A stretch of 35,802 bases of DNA from DATCDR01 sp036510575 (GCA_036510575.1 DATCDR010000164.1:1-35802); one strand, 5' to 3'. Positions 7,471 through 15,812 are shown, counted from the stretch's first letter. Notes: generated by a model not told the origin, from the letters alone. Numbers and translations: made by a program.

Positions 7471-7907
7471 GGGGCGCGAAGACTTTCTCCGCAGGTGGCT
7501 TAGAGCTTCCGGATCGCAAGGTCCGACAGCCCATTCTTGAAGGTCACGGCTTCTTCGACCACGTCGCAGGCAGCAAGGGGTCGAAACGACGCTAAGTGGT
7601 TGAATAAGAACGGGTTTGTTCGCGCTAGTTGACGAACCGGACGGCGGACCGGCTTATTGACGCGGACGAACTTGGACTGTCGACGCTCGACCCTGGGTAA
7701 GTTCCTGGCGCAAGAGCCGGAGCGTGATGCGACAAGGTCATGGTCGATTTCGTAGGAGGAGACGCGATGCTCCGCCAGTCATCTTCGGAGGGGCACCCTT
7801 CAGGTTGTCTCAAGATGGCTCAAAAGCGCGGCATCCGGCTCCAAAGCCGCACGTTCACCGTTCAAGGTAGCGAATCACTGCCGTGCCGCTTTTTTTGCAT
7901 CCAGGCG
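7471..7907. other. gene-poor region with a possible dehydrogenase remnant
   Basis: No intact gene is seen. Around 7734-7785 one plus-strand frame reads DKVMVDFVGGDAML, which resembles the V-x-DFVG-x-DATL motif in the NAD-binding half of zinc alcohol dehydrogenases. Stops flank it and the rest of the fold is not visible. I regard it as a possible scrap of a decayed dehydrogenase. Confidence 0.22.
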
Positions 7908-8234
7908 TTAAGCGGCCCCGTTGATGTAATCGGCGATGGACCTGCTAAGTCCAAGGTCGATCGACTCCGTCCCTCCGGCCAGGTGAAGCCGCGTGCCGTC
8001 GCTGCTAATGGAGGCCTCGTAGCCGTGGAGGTGGACCAAGCGAGTTGCCGTGTCCATCACAGCGCGCGCTCGCTCTGAACGATCGTCGATGTTGGCGGGC
8101 CGGTCGAGTAGAAGCTCTAGTTCATAGAGAAGCTCGTCTTGGGAGCGATCACGTAGCCGGCGAAGGTTGGTGTCGATCTCGACCGCCACTGGCGCGAGGA
8201 GCAGGTCTTGTGGTGACTTCGGGTGCACTGGCAT
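7908..8234 (-). CDS. small hypothetical protein
   Basis: I do not recognise this 108-residue protein. It is soluble, with no signal peptide or membrane segment. The middle is helical and charged (LRRLRDRSQDELLYELELLLDRP, then SERARAVMDTATRLVHLHG), followed by a beta-rich segment SISSDGTRLHLAGG and a short C-terminal helix. The ATG at 8234 has AGGAG nine bases upstream. Codon use looks like that of a real gene, and the competing plus-strand frame is less convincing. A DevR-like box lies 160 bp upstream at 8394, which would imply a leader of about 100 bases or more. Its place in the stress cluster suggests a stress role, but nothing more can be said. Confidence 0.6.
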   Translation of the reverse strand: MPVHPKSPQDLLLAPVAVEIDTNLRRLRDRSQDELLYELELLLDRPANIDDRSERARAVMDTATRLVHLHGYEASISSDGTRLHLAGGTESIDLGLSRSIADYINGAA

Positions 8235-8392
8235 ATTAATGATCTCCTAGTCTGTCGCTCTCTTTGACTGTCGGGGTGTCCGAGCTCGGTCCACCTCGTT
8301 AATTGGTGCCGCCGCCGGAACTCTCGAAATTCCTCCCGAGAGCAGCGAACGCTTTCACCATCCGAATTTATGGAGTGGACGCCCGGATGAAT

Positions 8393-8409
8393 AGGGTCCA
8401 AAGTCCCGA
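8393..8409 (-). promoter_or_regulatory. DevR/DosR-like box
   Basis: AGGGTCCAAAGTCCCGA has the core GGGTC-CAAA-GTCCC, a close match to the DosR box. It points toward the minus-strand hypothetical gene starting at 8234, 160 bp away. Confidence 0.55.
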
Positions 8410-8505
8410 CCGCGGTTTCGCCGAACACCATCCGGAGCGCTGCAGCGTGTTCCGGACCCCACTCGGCTAATGCGCTGACGGTGCGCCGGAGCAGGGCTGG
8501 TGCAT

Positions 8506-8778
8506 TCAAAGCATCGCTGCCAGGCGGTTCCGCGTCTCACCTAGGTTCTCGTGCCCGACGAGATGTCGCGCTACGGCCGCCTGCAGAAGTGCACCGGGGC
8601 GAACCAGCATGGCGCGGTAGCAGAGCGACCTCTTAATGCGGTTCACCGGCTGCTTAATGCGGTTCACCGGCTGCGTCGAACAGTCCGCCCGTTGAGCTTT
8701 GGGACAGCGAGCTTCCGCGTCGTGGATGGCGTCCGACACACGTCCCCCGCACCTACCGCAACTTGCCTCGCGATACAT
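8506..8778 (-). pseudogene. doubtful open frame, possibly decayed gene
   Basis: A minus-strand frame encodes 90 residues with an N-terminal CGRCGG motif and a duplicated QPVNRIK that results from the tandem repeat at 8632-8673. Its stop overlaps another open frame that continues to about 8300, as if one gene had been frameshifted. I recognise no family, and the plus-strand frame over the same DNA is equally open. The stretch 8235-8871 has no confident gene. Confidence 0.2.
8632..8673 (+). repeat. 21-bp tandem duplication
   Basis: Two perfect, adjacent copies of a 21-base unit (8632-8652 and 8653-8673) begin CTTAATGCGGTTCACC. The unit length keeps frame. It may be a recent slippage event. Confidence 0.85.
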
Positions 8779-8871
8779 GATCGCGACCGGTCAGGGAGAC
8801 CTAGGGAAGTCTGGATCTTTGCTATCCCCGTTCGTCCTGGAGCGCTGCTCCCGCGTGAGTCTCGAGAACGA

Positions 8872-8887
8872 GTGACCTTCGGCCCTA
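8872..8887 (+). promoter_or_regulatory. DevR/DosR-like box upstream of the gapdh-por operon
   Basis: GTGACCTTCGGCCCTA reads on the opposite strand as TAGGGCC-GAAG-GTCAC. The TA end is 77 bp from the GAPDH start codon, the same distance and polarity as at the BON and DUF1918 genes. Confidence 0.65.
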
Positions 8888-8922
8888 CCGTGGGACGCCC
8901 ACAATTCGCACCATTGAGAAGG

Positions 8923-8942
8923 ACGGGACCACCCGGTCCCGT
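8923..8942 (+). promoter_or_regulatory. perfect palindrome in the gapdh leader
   Basis: ACGGGACC and GGTCCCGT are perfect inverted eight-base arms around ACCC, ending 22 bp before the GAPDH start codon. It may be an operator or an RNA hairpin. The half-site spacing differs from the DevR-like boxes (GGGAC-N6-GTCCC rather than N4), so a different factor or an RNA role is likely. Confidence 0.5.
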
Positions 8943-8963
8943 GAGATCAAGAAAGGCAATGGG

Positions 8964-9974
8964 ATGACAGTTCGGCTGGCGATCAATGGATTCGGCCGCA
9001 CGGGGCGCCAGCTACTGCGCTCCGCGCTTGAGCCGATGCACGACTTCGAGATCGTTGCGATCAATGATCTCGGCGCGCCGAGCGCGCTCGCGCGTCTGTT
9101 CTCTCGGGATTCGGTACATGGGCGTTATCGCGAGCCGGTCTCGGTAGAAGGCGACGAGATGATCGTCGGCGCCCGACGGATCAAGATGCTGGCTACTCCG
9201 CACGCTAAGGAGCTGCCTTGGCATGACCTCGGCGTCGATGTCGTGGTCGAGTCGACCGGCAAGTACACCAAGCGCGAAAAGGCTTCCGAACATCTCGAAG
9301 CAGGTGCGACCAGAGTCGTTATCTCGGCTCCGGCTGACAACCCGGACGCCACCTTTGTGCTCGGTGTAAACGAAGATCAGTTCGACGCTGCTCGCCACTT
9401 CATCATCTCGAACGCGTCGTGCACGACCAACTGCCTCGCTCCCCTGGTGAAGATCCTTGACGATGCCTTTGGCGTCGAGGACGGCTTCATGAGCACAGTT
9501 CATGCCTACACCGACGACCAGAACCTCGTCGATGCGTTGCACAAGGACGCCCGCCGCTCCCGTGGCGCTGCGATCAACATCGTGCCCACCACCACCGGCG
9601 CGGCAAGAGCCACTGGCCTCGTCTTGCCAAGCGTGGCAGGCCACCTTGATGGGCTGGCACTTCGTGTCCCTGTCCCTGATGCCTCAATCACCGATCTCGT
9701 CGCCAACCTACGGTCGACTCCAAGCGTGAGCGAGATCAACCATGCGTTTCGCGCGGCGTCAGAATCCGGTCGTCTCGCCGGGCTGCTGGAGTACTCCGAC
9801 GAGCCGCTCGTCTCGAGCGACATCATCAATTCGACGGCTTCGTGCGTCTTCGATTCCCAGCTAACGATGGCCCATGGACATCTCGTGAAAGTGCTCGGCT
9901 GGTACGACAACGAGTCCGGATACTCCGCGCGCCTCGCCGACCTAGCGCAACTCGTCGGCACGTCCGCCGCGTAG
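8964..9974 (+). CDS. gap: glyceraldehyde-3-phosphate dehydrogenase, type I
   Basis: This 336-residue enzyme should oxidise glyceraldehyde 3-phosphate to 1,3-bisphosphoglycerate, with reduction of NAD, in glycolysis. The Rossmann motif INGFGRTGRQ is at residues 6-15, and AINDLGAP carries the Asp that favours NAD. The active site SNASCTTNCLAP has the catalytic Cys at residue 153. PTTTGAARA and the C-terminal WYDNESGYSARL complete the family features. The length is standard. The ATG at 8964 follows a weak AAAGG site. The por genes start 20 bp after its stop, which suggests co-transcription of a glycolytic enzyme with pyruvate oxidation. Upstream lie a DevR-like box at -77 and a separate palindrome at -22. 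Confidence 0.95.
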   Translation: MTVRLAINGFGRTGRQLLRSALEPMHDFEIVAINDLGAPSALARLFSRDSVHGRYREPVSVEGDEMIVGARRIKMLATPHAKELPWHDLGVDVVVESTGKYTKREKASEHLEAGATRVVISAPADNPDATFVLGVNEDQFDAARHFIISNASCTTNCLAPLVKILDDAFGVEDGFMSTVHAYTDDQNLVDALHKDARRSRGAAINIVPTTTGAARATGLVLPSVAGHLDGLALRVPVPDASITDLVANLRSTPSVSEINHAFRAASESGRLAGLLEYSDEPLVSSDIINSTASCVFDSQLTMAHGHLVKVLGWYDNESGYSARLADLAQLVGTSAA

Positions 9975-9993
9975 CCGCCAACGGAGTCCCCAG

Positions 9994-10584
9994 ATGTTCC
10001 AGGTTCGCATCCATGGACGCGGCGGCCAGGGCGTCGTCACCGCAGCAGAAATACTCTCCGTCGCCGCCTTCGCAGAAGGTCGCCACGCGCAGGCGTTTCC
10101 GAGCTTCGGCTCAGAACGGATGGGCGCGCCGGTGGTCTCCTTCTGCAGGATCGATGACCGGCCGATCCGCACGCGCGAACCGGTGATGGAGCCTGACGCG
10201 CTGATCATCCAGGACGTGACGCTCATCCACCAGGTGGACCTATTTGCTGGCCTATCTCCTGAGGGCTACATCCTCGTGAACACCTCGCAGAGCTTCGATG
10301 AGCTGGGGCTTGGCGACTTCGTCAAAGGCTTCCGGCGTGAGCGTCTCCTCACCTGCCCAGCCACGGAGCTCGCTCTTGAGCATCTTGGCCGTCCGCTTTC
10401 GAACGCTGCACTGCTCGGTGGCTTCGCGGCGCTATCCGGCCAGGTCTCGCTCGCGGCGATCGCGACTGCCGTGCGCGAGCGGTTTCCCGGAGTGGTCGGA
10501 GAGGGCAATGCCGCAGCCGCGGAAGCGGCCTACCGACTGACCATCGACGCCAAGGAGGAGCTCACCTATGTTGCGACAGATTGA
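9994..10584 (+). CDS. porG: 2-oxoacid:ferredoxin oxidoreductase, gamma subunit
   Basis: This 196-residue gamma subunit belongs to a pyruvate (or other 2-oxoacid):ferredoxin oxidoreductase. The family motif GRGGQGVVTAAEIL is at residues 8-21, and AFPSFGSERMGAPVVSFCRI follows. A GGAG site lies just before the ATG at 9994. The end overlaps the start of the alpha gene by 17 bases, so expression is tightly coupled. The complete set gamma-alpha-beta plus an iron-sulfur fusion follows in order. In the enzyme, gamma helps bind CoA and shape the assembly. The substrate is probably pyruvate given the context of gapdh, phosphoketolase and acetate-forming genes, but 2-oxoglutarate or branched oxoacids cannot be excluded by eye. 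Confidence 0.92.
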   Translation: MFQVRIHGRGGQGVVTAAEILSVAAFAEGRHAQAFPSFGSERMGAPVVSFCRIDDRPIRTREPVMEPDALIIQDVTLIHQVDLFAGLSPEGYILVNTSQSFDELGLGDFVKGFRRERLLTCPATELALEHLGRPLSNAALLGGFAALSGQVSLAAIATAVRERFPGVVGEGNAAAAEAAYRLTIDAKEELTYVATD

Positions 10585-11821
10585 AGGGTCACGAGCCGTC
10601 GCGGAGACTGTTGCGCACTGCCGTCCGGAAGTCGTCTGCGCGTACCCCATCTCGCCGCAAACGCACATCATCGAGGCAGTCGGGGCCATGGTGAAGTCCG
10701 GCGAGCTCTCGCCGTGCGAGTTCATCAACGTCGAGTCCGAGTTCGCGGCGATGTCCGTCTCGATCGGCGCTTCCGCAACCGGCGCTCGCGCCTACACCGC
10801 GACCGCGAGCCAGGGACTGCTCTTTATGATCGAAGCGGTCTACAACGCGGCGGGACTCGGACTGCCGATCGTGATGACACTCGCAAATCGGGCGATCGGC
10901 GCCCCGATCAACATTTGGAACGACCACAGCGACGCGATGGCTGTCCGCGACTCGGGGTGGATCCAGCTCTTCGCCGAGACGAACCAAGAGGCCGCCGATC
11001 TCCATGTCCAGGCGTTCCGACTCGCCGAGGAGCTTTCGCTTCCGGTAATGGTCTGCATGGACGGCTTCATACTCACTCACGCTGTCGAGGGCCTCGACGT
11101 GCCCGAACAGGCCGCCGTCGACGCGTTCTTGCCGCCCTACGAGCCGCGTCAGATCCTCGATCCCGACGACCCCGTCTCGATCGGTGCGATGGTCGGACCG
11201 GAAGCTTTCGAGGAAGTGCGCTACCTTGCCCACCTTCGCCAGCTCGACGCGCTCGATCGCATTCCCGGCATCGCTGCCGAGTTCTCCAAAGCCTTCGGCC
11301 GAGACAGCGGCGGACTCCTCCACACGTACCGGACGGAGGACGCGGAGACGATAGTGGTCGCACTCGGTTCCGTGCTCGGGACGGTGAAGGATGCAGCGGA
11401 CGCTCGGCGCGAAACTGGTGAGCGCGTCGGGGTCGTCGGGATCACTTCCTTCCGACCTTTCCCCACCGATGCGGTGCGCGTGGCACTCGCCGGGGCTCGC
11501 AGGGTCGTTGTCATCGAAAAAGCCTTCAGTATCGGCTTCGGTGGTGTGCTGTCGACCGATGTCGCGATGGCAACCCATGACGCGGACTGGACGCTACGCA
11601 CCGTCATCGCCGGTCTCGGCGGTCGAGCAATCACCCAGCGCTCACTCGAAGCAATGCTCGCCGACGCGGCAGGTGACCGCCTCAAGACGCTGACCTTCCT
11701 CGATCTCGACGAGGGGATCGTCGAACGAGAGCGCACTCGGATGCGTGCGACGCGACACTCCGGTCCATCCGCGGAGAACATTTTGCGCGACCTCGGCGCC
11801 ACCGCGTCACGGATCGGCTGA
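10568..11821 (+). CDS. porA: 2-oxoacid:ferredoxin oxidoreductase, alpha subunit
   Basis: This 417-residue alpha subunit contains the pyrimidine-binding part of the thiamine diphosphate site. It begins with GSRAVAETVAHCRPEVVCAYPISPQTHI, then has the Glu-bearing segment FINVESEFAAMSVSIGASATG and TATASQGLLFM. ANRAIGAPINIWNDHSDAM is characteristic of the pyruvate-type enzymes, and VVVIEKAFSIGFGG lies in the C-terminal domain. A strong AAGGAGGAG site lies inside the end of porG. With the beta subunit it forms the catalytic core, converting pyruvate and CoA to acetyl-CoA, CO2 and reduced ferredoxin. The reaction is oxygen-sensitive in most homologues, which fits the hypoxia-type control suggested here. 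Confidence 0.94.
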   Translation: MLRQIEGSRAVAETVAHCRPEVVCAYPISPQTHIIEAVGAMVKSGELSPCEFINVESEFAAMSVSIGASATGARAYTATASQGLLFMIEAVYNAAGLGLPIVMTLANRAIGAPINIWNDHSDAMAVRDSGWIQLFAETNQEAADLHVQAFRLAEELSLPVMVCMDGFILTHAVEGLDVPEQAAVDAFLPPYEPRQILDPDDPVSIGAMVGPEAFEEVRYLAHLRQLDALDRIPGIAAEFSKAFGRDSGGLLHTYRTEDAETIVVALGSVLGTVKDAADARRETGERVGVVGITSFRPFPTDAVRVALAGARRVVVIEKAFSIGFGGVLSTDVAMATHDADWTLRTVIAGLGGRAITQRSLEAMLADAAGDRLKTLTFLDLDEGIVERERTRMRATRHSGPSAENILRDLGATASRIG

Positions 11822-11830
11822 GGAGGTCTG

Positions 11831-12847
11831 ATGAACACTGCCCAACCCGTGCGCTTCTACCAAACCGGAAGCTTCGCAGTCGGCAACCGTTTGCTTGCCG
11901 AGGAGGACCGGACAGTCCAGTCCGATGCCCATCGTTCGAACTCGCTCGACTCGGGTCATCGCGCTTGTCAGGGTTGTGGTGAGGCGCTCGGCGCCCGCTA
12001 TGCACTCGACTCGGCGATGCGAGCGACCAGGGGTCGTCTCGTCGCCGTAAACGCGACTGGGTGTCTCGAGGTCTTCTCCACTCCCTACCCCGAGACCTCA
12101 TGGCGGATCGCCTGGCTCCACTCGCTATTCGGCAATGCGGCCGCTGTTGCGACCGGTGTCGCGGCCGCGCTGAAGGTGAAGGGCAACGCCGATGTTCGCG
12201 TCATCGCGCAGGCGGGCGACGGTGGGACCGTTGATATCGGCTTCGGCTGCCTGTCGGGGATGTTCGAACGTAATGACGACGTGCTCTTCGTCTGCTACGA
12301 CAACGAGGCGTACATGAACACTGGAGTCCAACGCTCCGGCGCGACCCCGCCTGGAGCGCGAACAGCAACAACTGAGGCCATCGGGTCCGAGCCGGGCAAC
12401 GCCTTTGGCCAGGGCAAGGACCTCCCACGTATCGCGATCGCGCACGACGTTCCCTATGTCGCGACTGCGACCGTGGCTGACCTGCACGACCTCGAGGCCA
12501 AGGTCGAACGAGCGATGACGTTCCACGGAGCCCGCTACCTCCACATCCTCGTCCCGTGCCCGCTCGGCTGGGGCTCGGCATCGAACGACACGATCAAGGC
12601 GGCGCGCTTAGCAAAAGAGACTGGACTCTTCCCGGTCTTCGAGGCCGAGTATGGCAAGGTCACGTCGGTCTCGCCCATCCGGCACCGCACACCGGTCGAG
12701 GCGTACCTCTCGATCCAGCGACGCTATTCACACCTCTTTGGCGACCATGGCCGACCCGACATCGTGGCGCGTATCCAGGCGATCGCTAACCAGAACATCG
12801 CTACGTACGGCCTCGCCGTCGGCGACGACGCAGAGGAGCACCGGTGA
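11831..12847 (+). CDS. porB: 2-oxoacid:ferredoxin oxidoreductase, beta subunit
   Basis: This 338-residue beta subunit binds the diphosphate of thiamine diphosphate and the proximal [4Fe-4S] cluster. ACQGCGEALGARYAL supplies two cluster cysteines. NATGCLEVFSTPYP gives another, and AGDGGTVDIGFGCLSG with CYDNEAYMNTGVQ form the GDG-N cofactor motif. The set MNTGVQRSGATPPGA is typical of pyruvate enzymes. The first 40 residues are an unusual extension before the conserved region. AGGAGG lies four bases before the ATG at 11831. The stop overlaps the GTG of the next gene (GTGA). It works with porA and porG, and electrons should pass to the ferredoxin domain encoded next. Confidence 0.94.
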   Translation: MNTAQPVRFYQTGSFAVGNRLLAEEDRTVQSDAHRSNSLDSGHRACQGCGEALGARYALDSAMRATRGRLVAVNATGCLEVFSTPYPETSWRIAWLHSLFGNAAAVATGVAAALKVKGNADVRVIAQAGDGGTVDIGFGCLSGMFERNDDVLFVCYDNEAYMNTGVQRSGATPPGARTATTEAIGSEPGNAFGQGKDLPRIAIAHDVPYVATATVADLHDLEAKVERAMTFHGARYLHILVPCPLGWGSASNDTIKAARLAKETGLFPVFEAEYGKVTSVSPIRHRTPVEAYLSIQRRYSHLFGDHGRPDIVARIQAIANQNIATYGLAVGDDAEEHR

Positions 12848-14469
12848 AGAAGCTCCCGTTCGCGATCACCCTCGACGTCGGCTCTAGCCGAGCGAACCAC
12901 ACCGGCTCGTGGCGCGTCGAGCGACCCGTGTACGTAGAGCGGATGCCGCCGTGCAACGACGCTTGTCCTGCTGGGGAAAACGTTCAGCACTGGCTCTATG
13001 ACGCCGAGCCTGGCGACTACGAGGCGGCATGGCGGCTCCTCGTCGAGGACAATCCCTTCCCAGCCGTCATGGGCAGAATCTGCTACCACCCGTGCGAGAC
13101 GGCCTGTAACCGCGCCTTGCTCGACGAGGCGGTCGGCATCAACTCGATTGAGCGCTTCCTCGGCGACCTCGCGATCGAACGCGGCTGGGCACTGCCAGCG
13201 GCCGGGCCAGACAGTGGGAAGCACGTCCTGGTCGTCGGCGGCGGACCTGCGGGGCTCTCCGCGGCCTACCACCTCCGTCGCCGCGGACATCGTGTCCGGC
13301 TCGTCGACTCCGCACCGCTGCTTGGTGGCATGATGCGCTACGGCATTCCGGCATATCGACTCCCCCGCGCAGCGCTCGACGCGGAGATCGGCCGGATCAT
13401 CGACCTCGGCATCGAGGTCATGCTCGAGCACACCGTCACCGACATCGAGTCAGAACGACGCGAGGGTGGCTTCGACGCCGTCTTCCTCGGGGTCGGCGCG
13501 CAGCTCGCGCGGCGAATCGAGATTCCGGTTGGAGACTCCTCACACGTCCTTGACGCCGTCACCATGTTGCACCAGGTCGCCGAAGGCGATCCGCCGTCCA
13601 TCGGTCGACGAGTCGCCATTTACGGCGGCGGCGACACCGCTCTCGACGCCGCACGCACCGCTCGTCGGCTCGGCGCCTCCGATGCCGTCATCGTGTACCG
13701 ACGAAACCGCGACCACATGTCGGCACACGATGACGAACTCGAGGAGGCACTCGGTGAAGGCGTGACAACGCGATGGCTGTCGACGATAAAGCGATTTGAG
13801 CGCGACCAGCTCGTGCTCGAGAAGATGCGCCTCAACGCCGAGGGCTTTCCCGAGTCGACCGGTGAGTTCGAAGAGCTCGACGCGGACTCCCTCATCCTTG
13901 CCCTCGGCCAGGCCACTGATCTGTCGCTCCTCGAGAGCGCAGCCGACATCACCATCGAAGACGGCGTAATCGAGATTCGCCCAACCATGATGACCGGCGA
14001 GGATGGCGTTTTCGCTGGCGGCGATGTCGCGCCGTCGACACGCACGGCTACGGTCGCAATTGGGCATGGCAAACATGCGGCGCATGGGATTGACGCGTAC
14101 CTCGTCGCCGGAGAGCTTGCCGCGCCCACCCACCACGGGCTCGCGACCTTCGACCACATCAACACTTGGTACTACGCAGACGCGCCGCGAACGAGACGAC
14201 CGGAGCTCGAGCTCGCGCGGCGCGCGAGTACCTTCGAGGAGGTCGTCGCGGGCCTTAGCGAGGAGAACGCACTCTTCGAGGCCCGCCGCTGTCTTTCGTG
14301 TGGCAACTGCTTCGGCTGCGACAACTGCTTCGGGGTCTGCCCAGACAACGCCGTCATCAAGCTCGACGACGGCACGTACGAGATCGATTACGACTTCTGC
14401 AAGGGGTGCGGCATGTGCGCGCAAGAATGCCCATGCGGAGCAATCGACATGATCCCCGAGCGAATCTAA
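12844..14469 (+). CDS. GltD-like FAD/NAD(P) oxidoreductase fused to a 2[4Fe-4S] ferredoxin (Por delta-like)
   Basis: This 541-residue fusion has an N-terminal GltD-type cluster domain (PPCNDACPAGENVQ, then CYHPCETACNRAL). The FAD motif is VLVVGGGPAGLSAAYHL near residue 123, the NAD(P) motif is VAIYGGGDTALDAARTA near residue 258, and GDVAPSTRTATVAIGHG is the second FAD contact. The C-terminus holds two ferredoxin clusters (CFGCDNCFGVCP and CKGCGMCAQECPCGAI). It would pass electrons between the Por active site, ferredoxin-type clusters and NAD(P)H, replacing a stand-alone delta subunit. The GTG start has GAGGAG upstream and overlaps porB. The direction of electron flow cannot be told from sequence; NAD(P)H production during fermentation is one possibility. 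Confidence 0.9.
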   Translation: MKKLPFAITLDVGSSRANHTGSWRVERPVYVERMPPCNDACPAGENVQHWLYDAEPGDYEAAWRLLVEDNPFPAVMGRICYHPCETACNRALLDEAVGINSIERFLGDLAIERGWALPAAGPDSGKHVLVVGGGPAGLSAAYHLRRRGHRVRLVDSAPLLGGMMRYGIPAYRLPRAALDAEIGRIIDLGIEVMLEHTVTDIESERREGGFDAVFLGVGAQLARRIEIPVGDSSHVLDAVTMLHQVAEGDPPSIGRRVAIYGGGDTALDAARTARRLGASDAVIVYRRNRDHMSAHDDELEEALGEGVTTRWLSTIKRFERDQLVLEKMRLNAEGFPESTGEFEELDADSLILALGQATDLSLLESAADITIEDGVIEIRPTMMTGEDGVFAGGDVAPSTRTATVAIGHGKHAAHGIDAYLVAGELAAPTHHGLATFDHINTWYYADAPRTRRPELELARRASTFEEVVAGLSEENALFEARRCLSCGNCFGCDNCFGVCPDNAVIKLDDGTYEIDYDFCKGCGMCAQECPCGAIDMIPERI

Positions 14470-14724
14470 GCAGTTTCCGACGGGTGCTTGTTTCACAGCT
14501 CGACTTGCCGATCAGCAGCTGAATCCAGGATGCCAGCTGACCTCGCCAGCTCAGTGTCGTGCCTCGAGAGATGAATTCGAATCGATGCGCTCACTGGCGA
14601 GGAGGCACGCTACGCCCAACGACGCCCCGGCCACGAAACGCGGTCATATCGACGGAGCTTTGGCGGATCAGAGCCGGCGAAGTGGTCCTCCAAGCGAGAC
14701 CAGAGTTCGACCATCGCTGCAGCC

Positions 14725-15753
14725 TCAACTCGTCGAGGCGCCGTCCACGAGGACCGCGGCACCATTGACGCGGTCGTTCGCGAGATCGGACAGTGCCTCG
14801 TTGGCTCGATCAAATGAGTAGGCAGTCGCGGTGACCTTGATATGGATGCGCGCCGCGAGGTCGAGAAACGCGCTGCCGTCTTCACGAGTATTCGCGGTCA
14901 CGCTCCGAAGCGTTCGTTCTTCGAATAGGTGGTTTTCATAATTGAGCGTTGGGATGTCGGTGAGATAGATCCCCGCGACCGCGAGTGTCCCGCCCCGGTC
15001 GAGCGCCGCAAGGCCCGGGAGTACGAGCGTCCCAACCGGCGCGAACAGAATCGCCGCGTCGAGCGGCTCGGGCGGCATGTCGGCAGCACCACCCGCGCTC
15101 GCCGCACCGAGCTCCAGCGCGAGTCGCTGGGCTTCAGGGGCGCGCGTAAGTACGTGAACTGTCGCGCCCTCGGCGAGCGCGATCTGCGCGGTGAGGTGTG
15201 CTGAGGCCCCAAAGCCGTAAATGCCGAGGCGGCCACCGGGAGGCAGCTCGGCCCGAAGGAGCGCTCGATAGCCGATGATTCCAGCACAGAGGAGGGGCGC
15301 CGCCTCCAGGTCGGTAAACGCGTCCGGGATCGAGTACACGTAGTCCTCATTCGCGATGACATAAGGGGCGAAGCCACCTTCCACGTCCCAGCCGGTGAAG
15401 GTTGGCGCGATACAGAGGTTCTCACGGCCAGCAGCGCAGTAACGGCAAACACCGCACGTGTGAGCGAGCCACGGCACACCAACGCGATCTCCAATGCGAA
15501 AGCGAGTCGGTCCGTCCCCAATCTCGTCAACGATCCCAACAACTTCGTGGCCCGGCGTCACGAGGGGACGGCGCGGCGCGAGGTCGCCCTCGGCGAGGTG
15601 CAGATCGGTCCGGCAGATACCACACGCGCGAACTGCGATCCGGAGCTGCGATGAGCCCGGTCTCGGCACCTCGCGTTCCACGAGCCGAAGGGGGTGCTCA
15701 TCAATTGGCCCGGGTAGATCGACTGCCCACGCTCGCATCATCGCGGCTCGCAT
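14725..15753 (-). CDS. zinc-dependent alcohol dehydrogenase (AdhA/AdhP-like)
   Basis: This 342-residue medium-chain zinc dehydrogenase probably interconverts an aldehyde and a primary alcohol with NAD(H). Catalytic zinc ligands are in CGICRTDLH and PGHEVVG, and structural zinc ligands are in the cluster beginning CGVCRYCAAGRENLC. The coenzyme fold shows GIYGFGASAHL. APTFTGWDVEGGFAPYV is typical of the subfamily that includes mycobacterial AdhA. It begins 60 bp after the stop of the acetyl-CoA synthetase fusion on the same strand, so they are probably co-transcribed. Together they would link acetate or acetyl-CoA and aldehyde metabolism. In-frame ATGs at codons 5 and 6 are possible alternative starts. 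Confidence 0.9.
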   Translation of the reverse strand: MRAAMMRAWAVDLPGPIDEHPLRLVEREVPRPGSSQLRIAVRACGICRTDLHLAEGDLAPRRPLVTPGHEVVGIVDEIGDGPTRFRIGDRVGVPWLAHTCGVCRYCAAGRENLCIAPTFTGWDVEGGFAPYVIANEDYVYSIPDAFTDLEAAPLLCAGIIGYRALLRAELPPGGRLGIYGFGASAHLTAQIALAEGATVHVLTRAPEAQRLALELGAASAGGAADMPPEPLDAAILFAPVGTLVLPGLAALDRGGTLAVAGIYLTDIPTLNYENHLFEERTLRSVTANTREDGSAFLDLAARIHIKVTATAYSFDRANEALSDLANDRVNGAAVLVDGASTS

Positions 15754-15812
15754 ATGCCCGTCTCTCGAACTATTCGCCTATCTGTGTCCGCGTCACTCAC
15801 AGACATAGAACT

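Noticed and set aside
8117..8509. Minus-strand frame of 130 residues overlapping the start of the hypothetical gene
   Set aside because: It starts with TTG without a ribosome site, crosses a likely promoter box and overlaps the better-supported gene at 7908-8234 in another frame.
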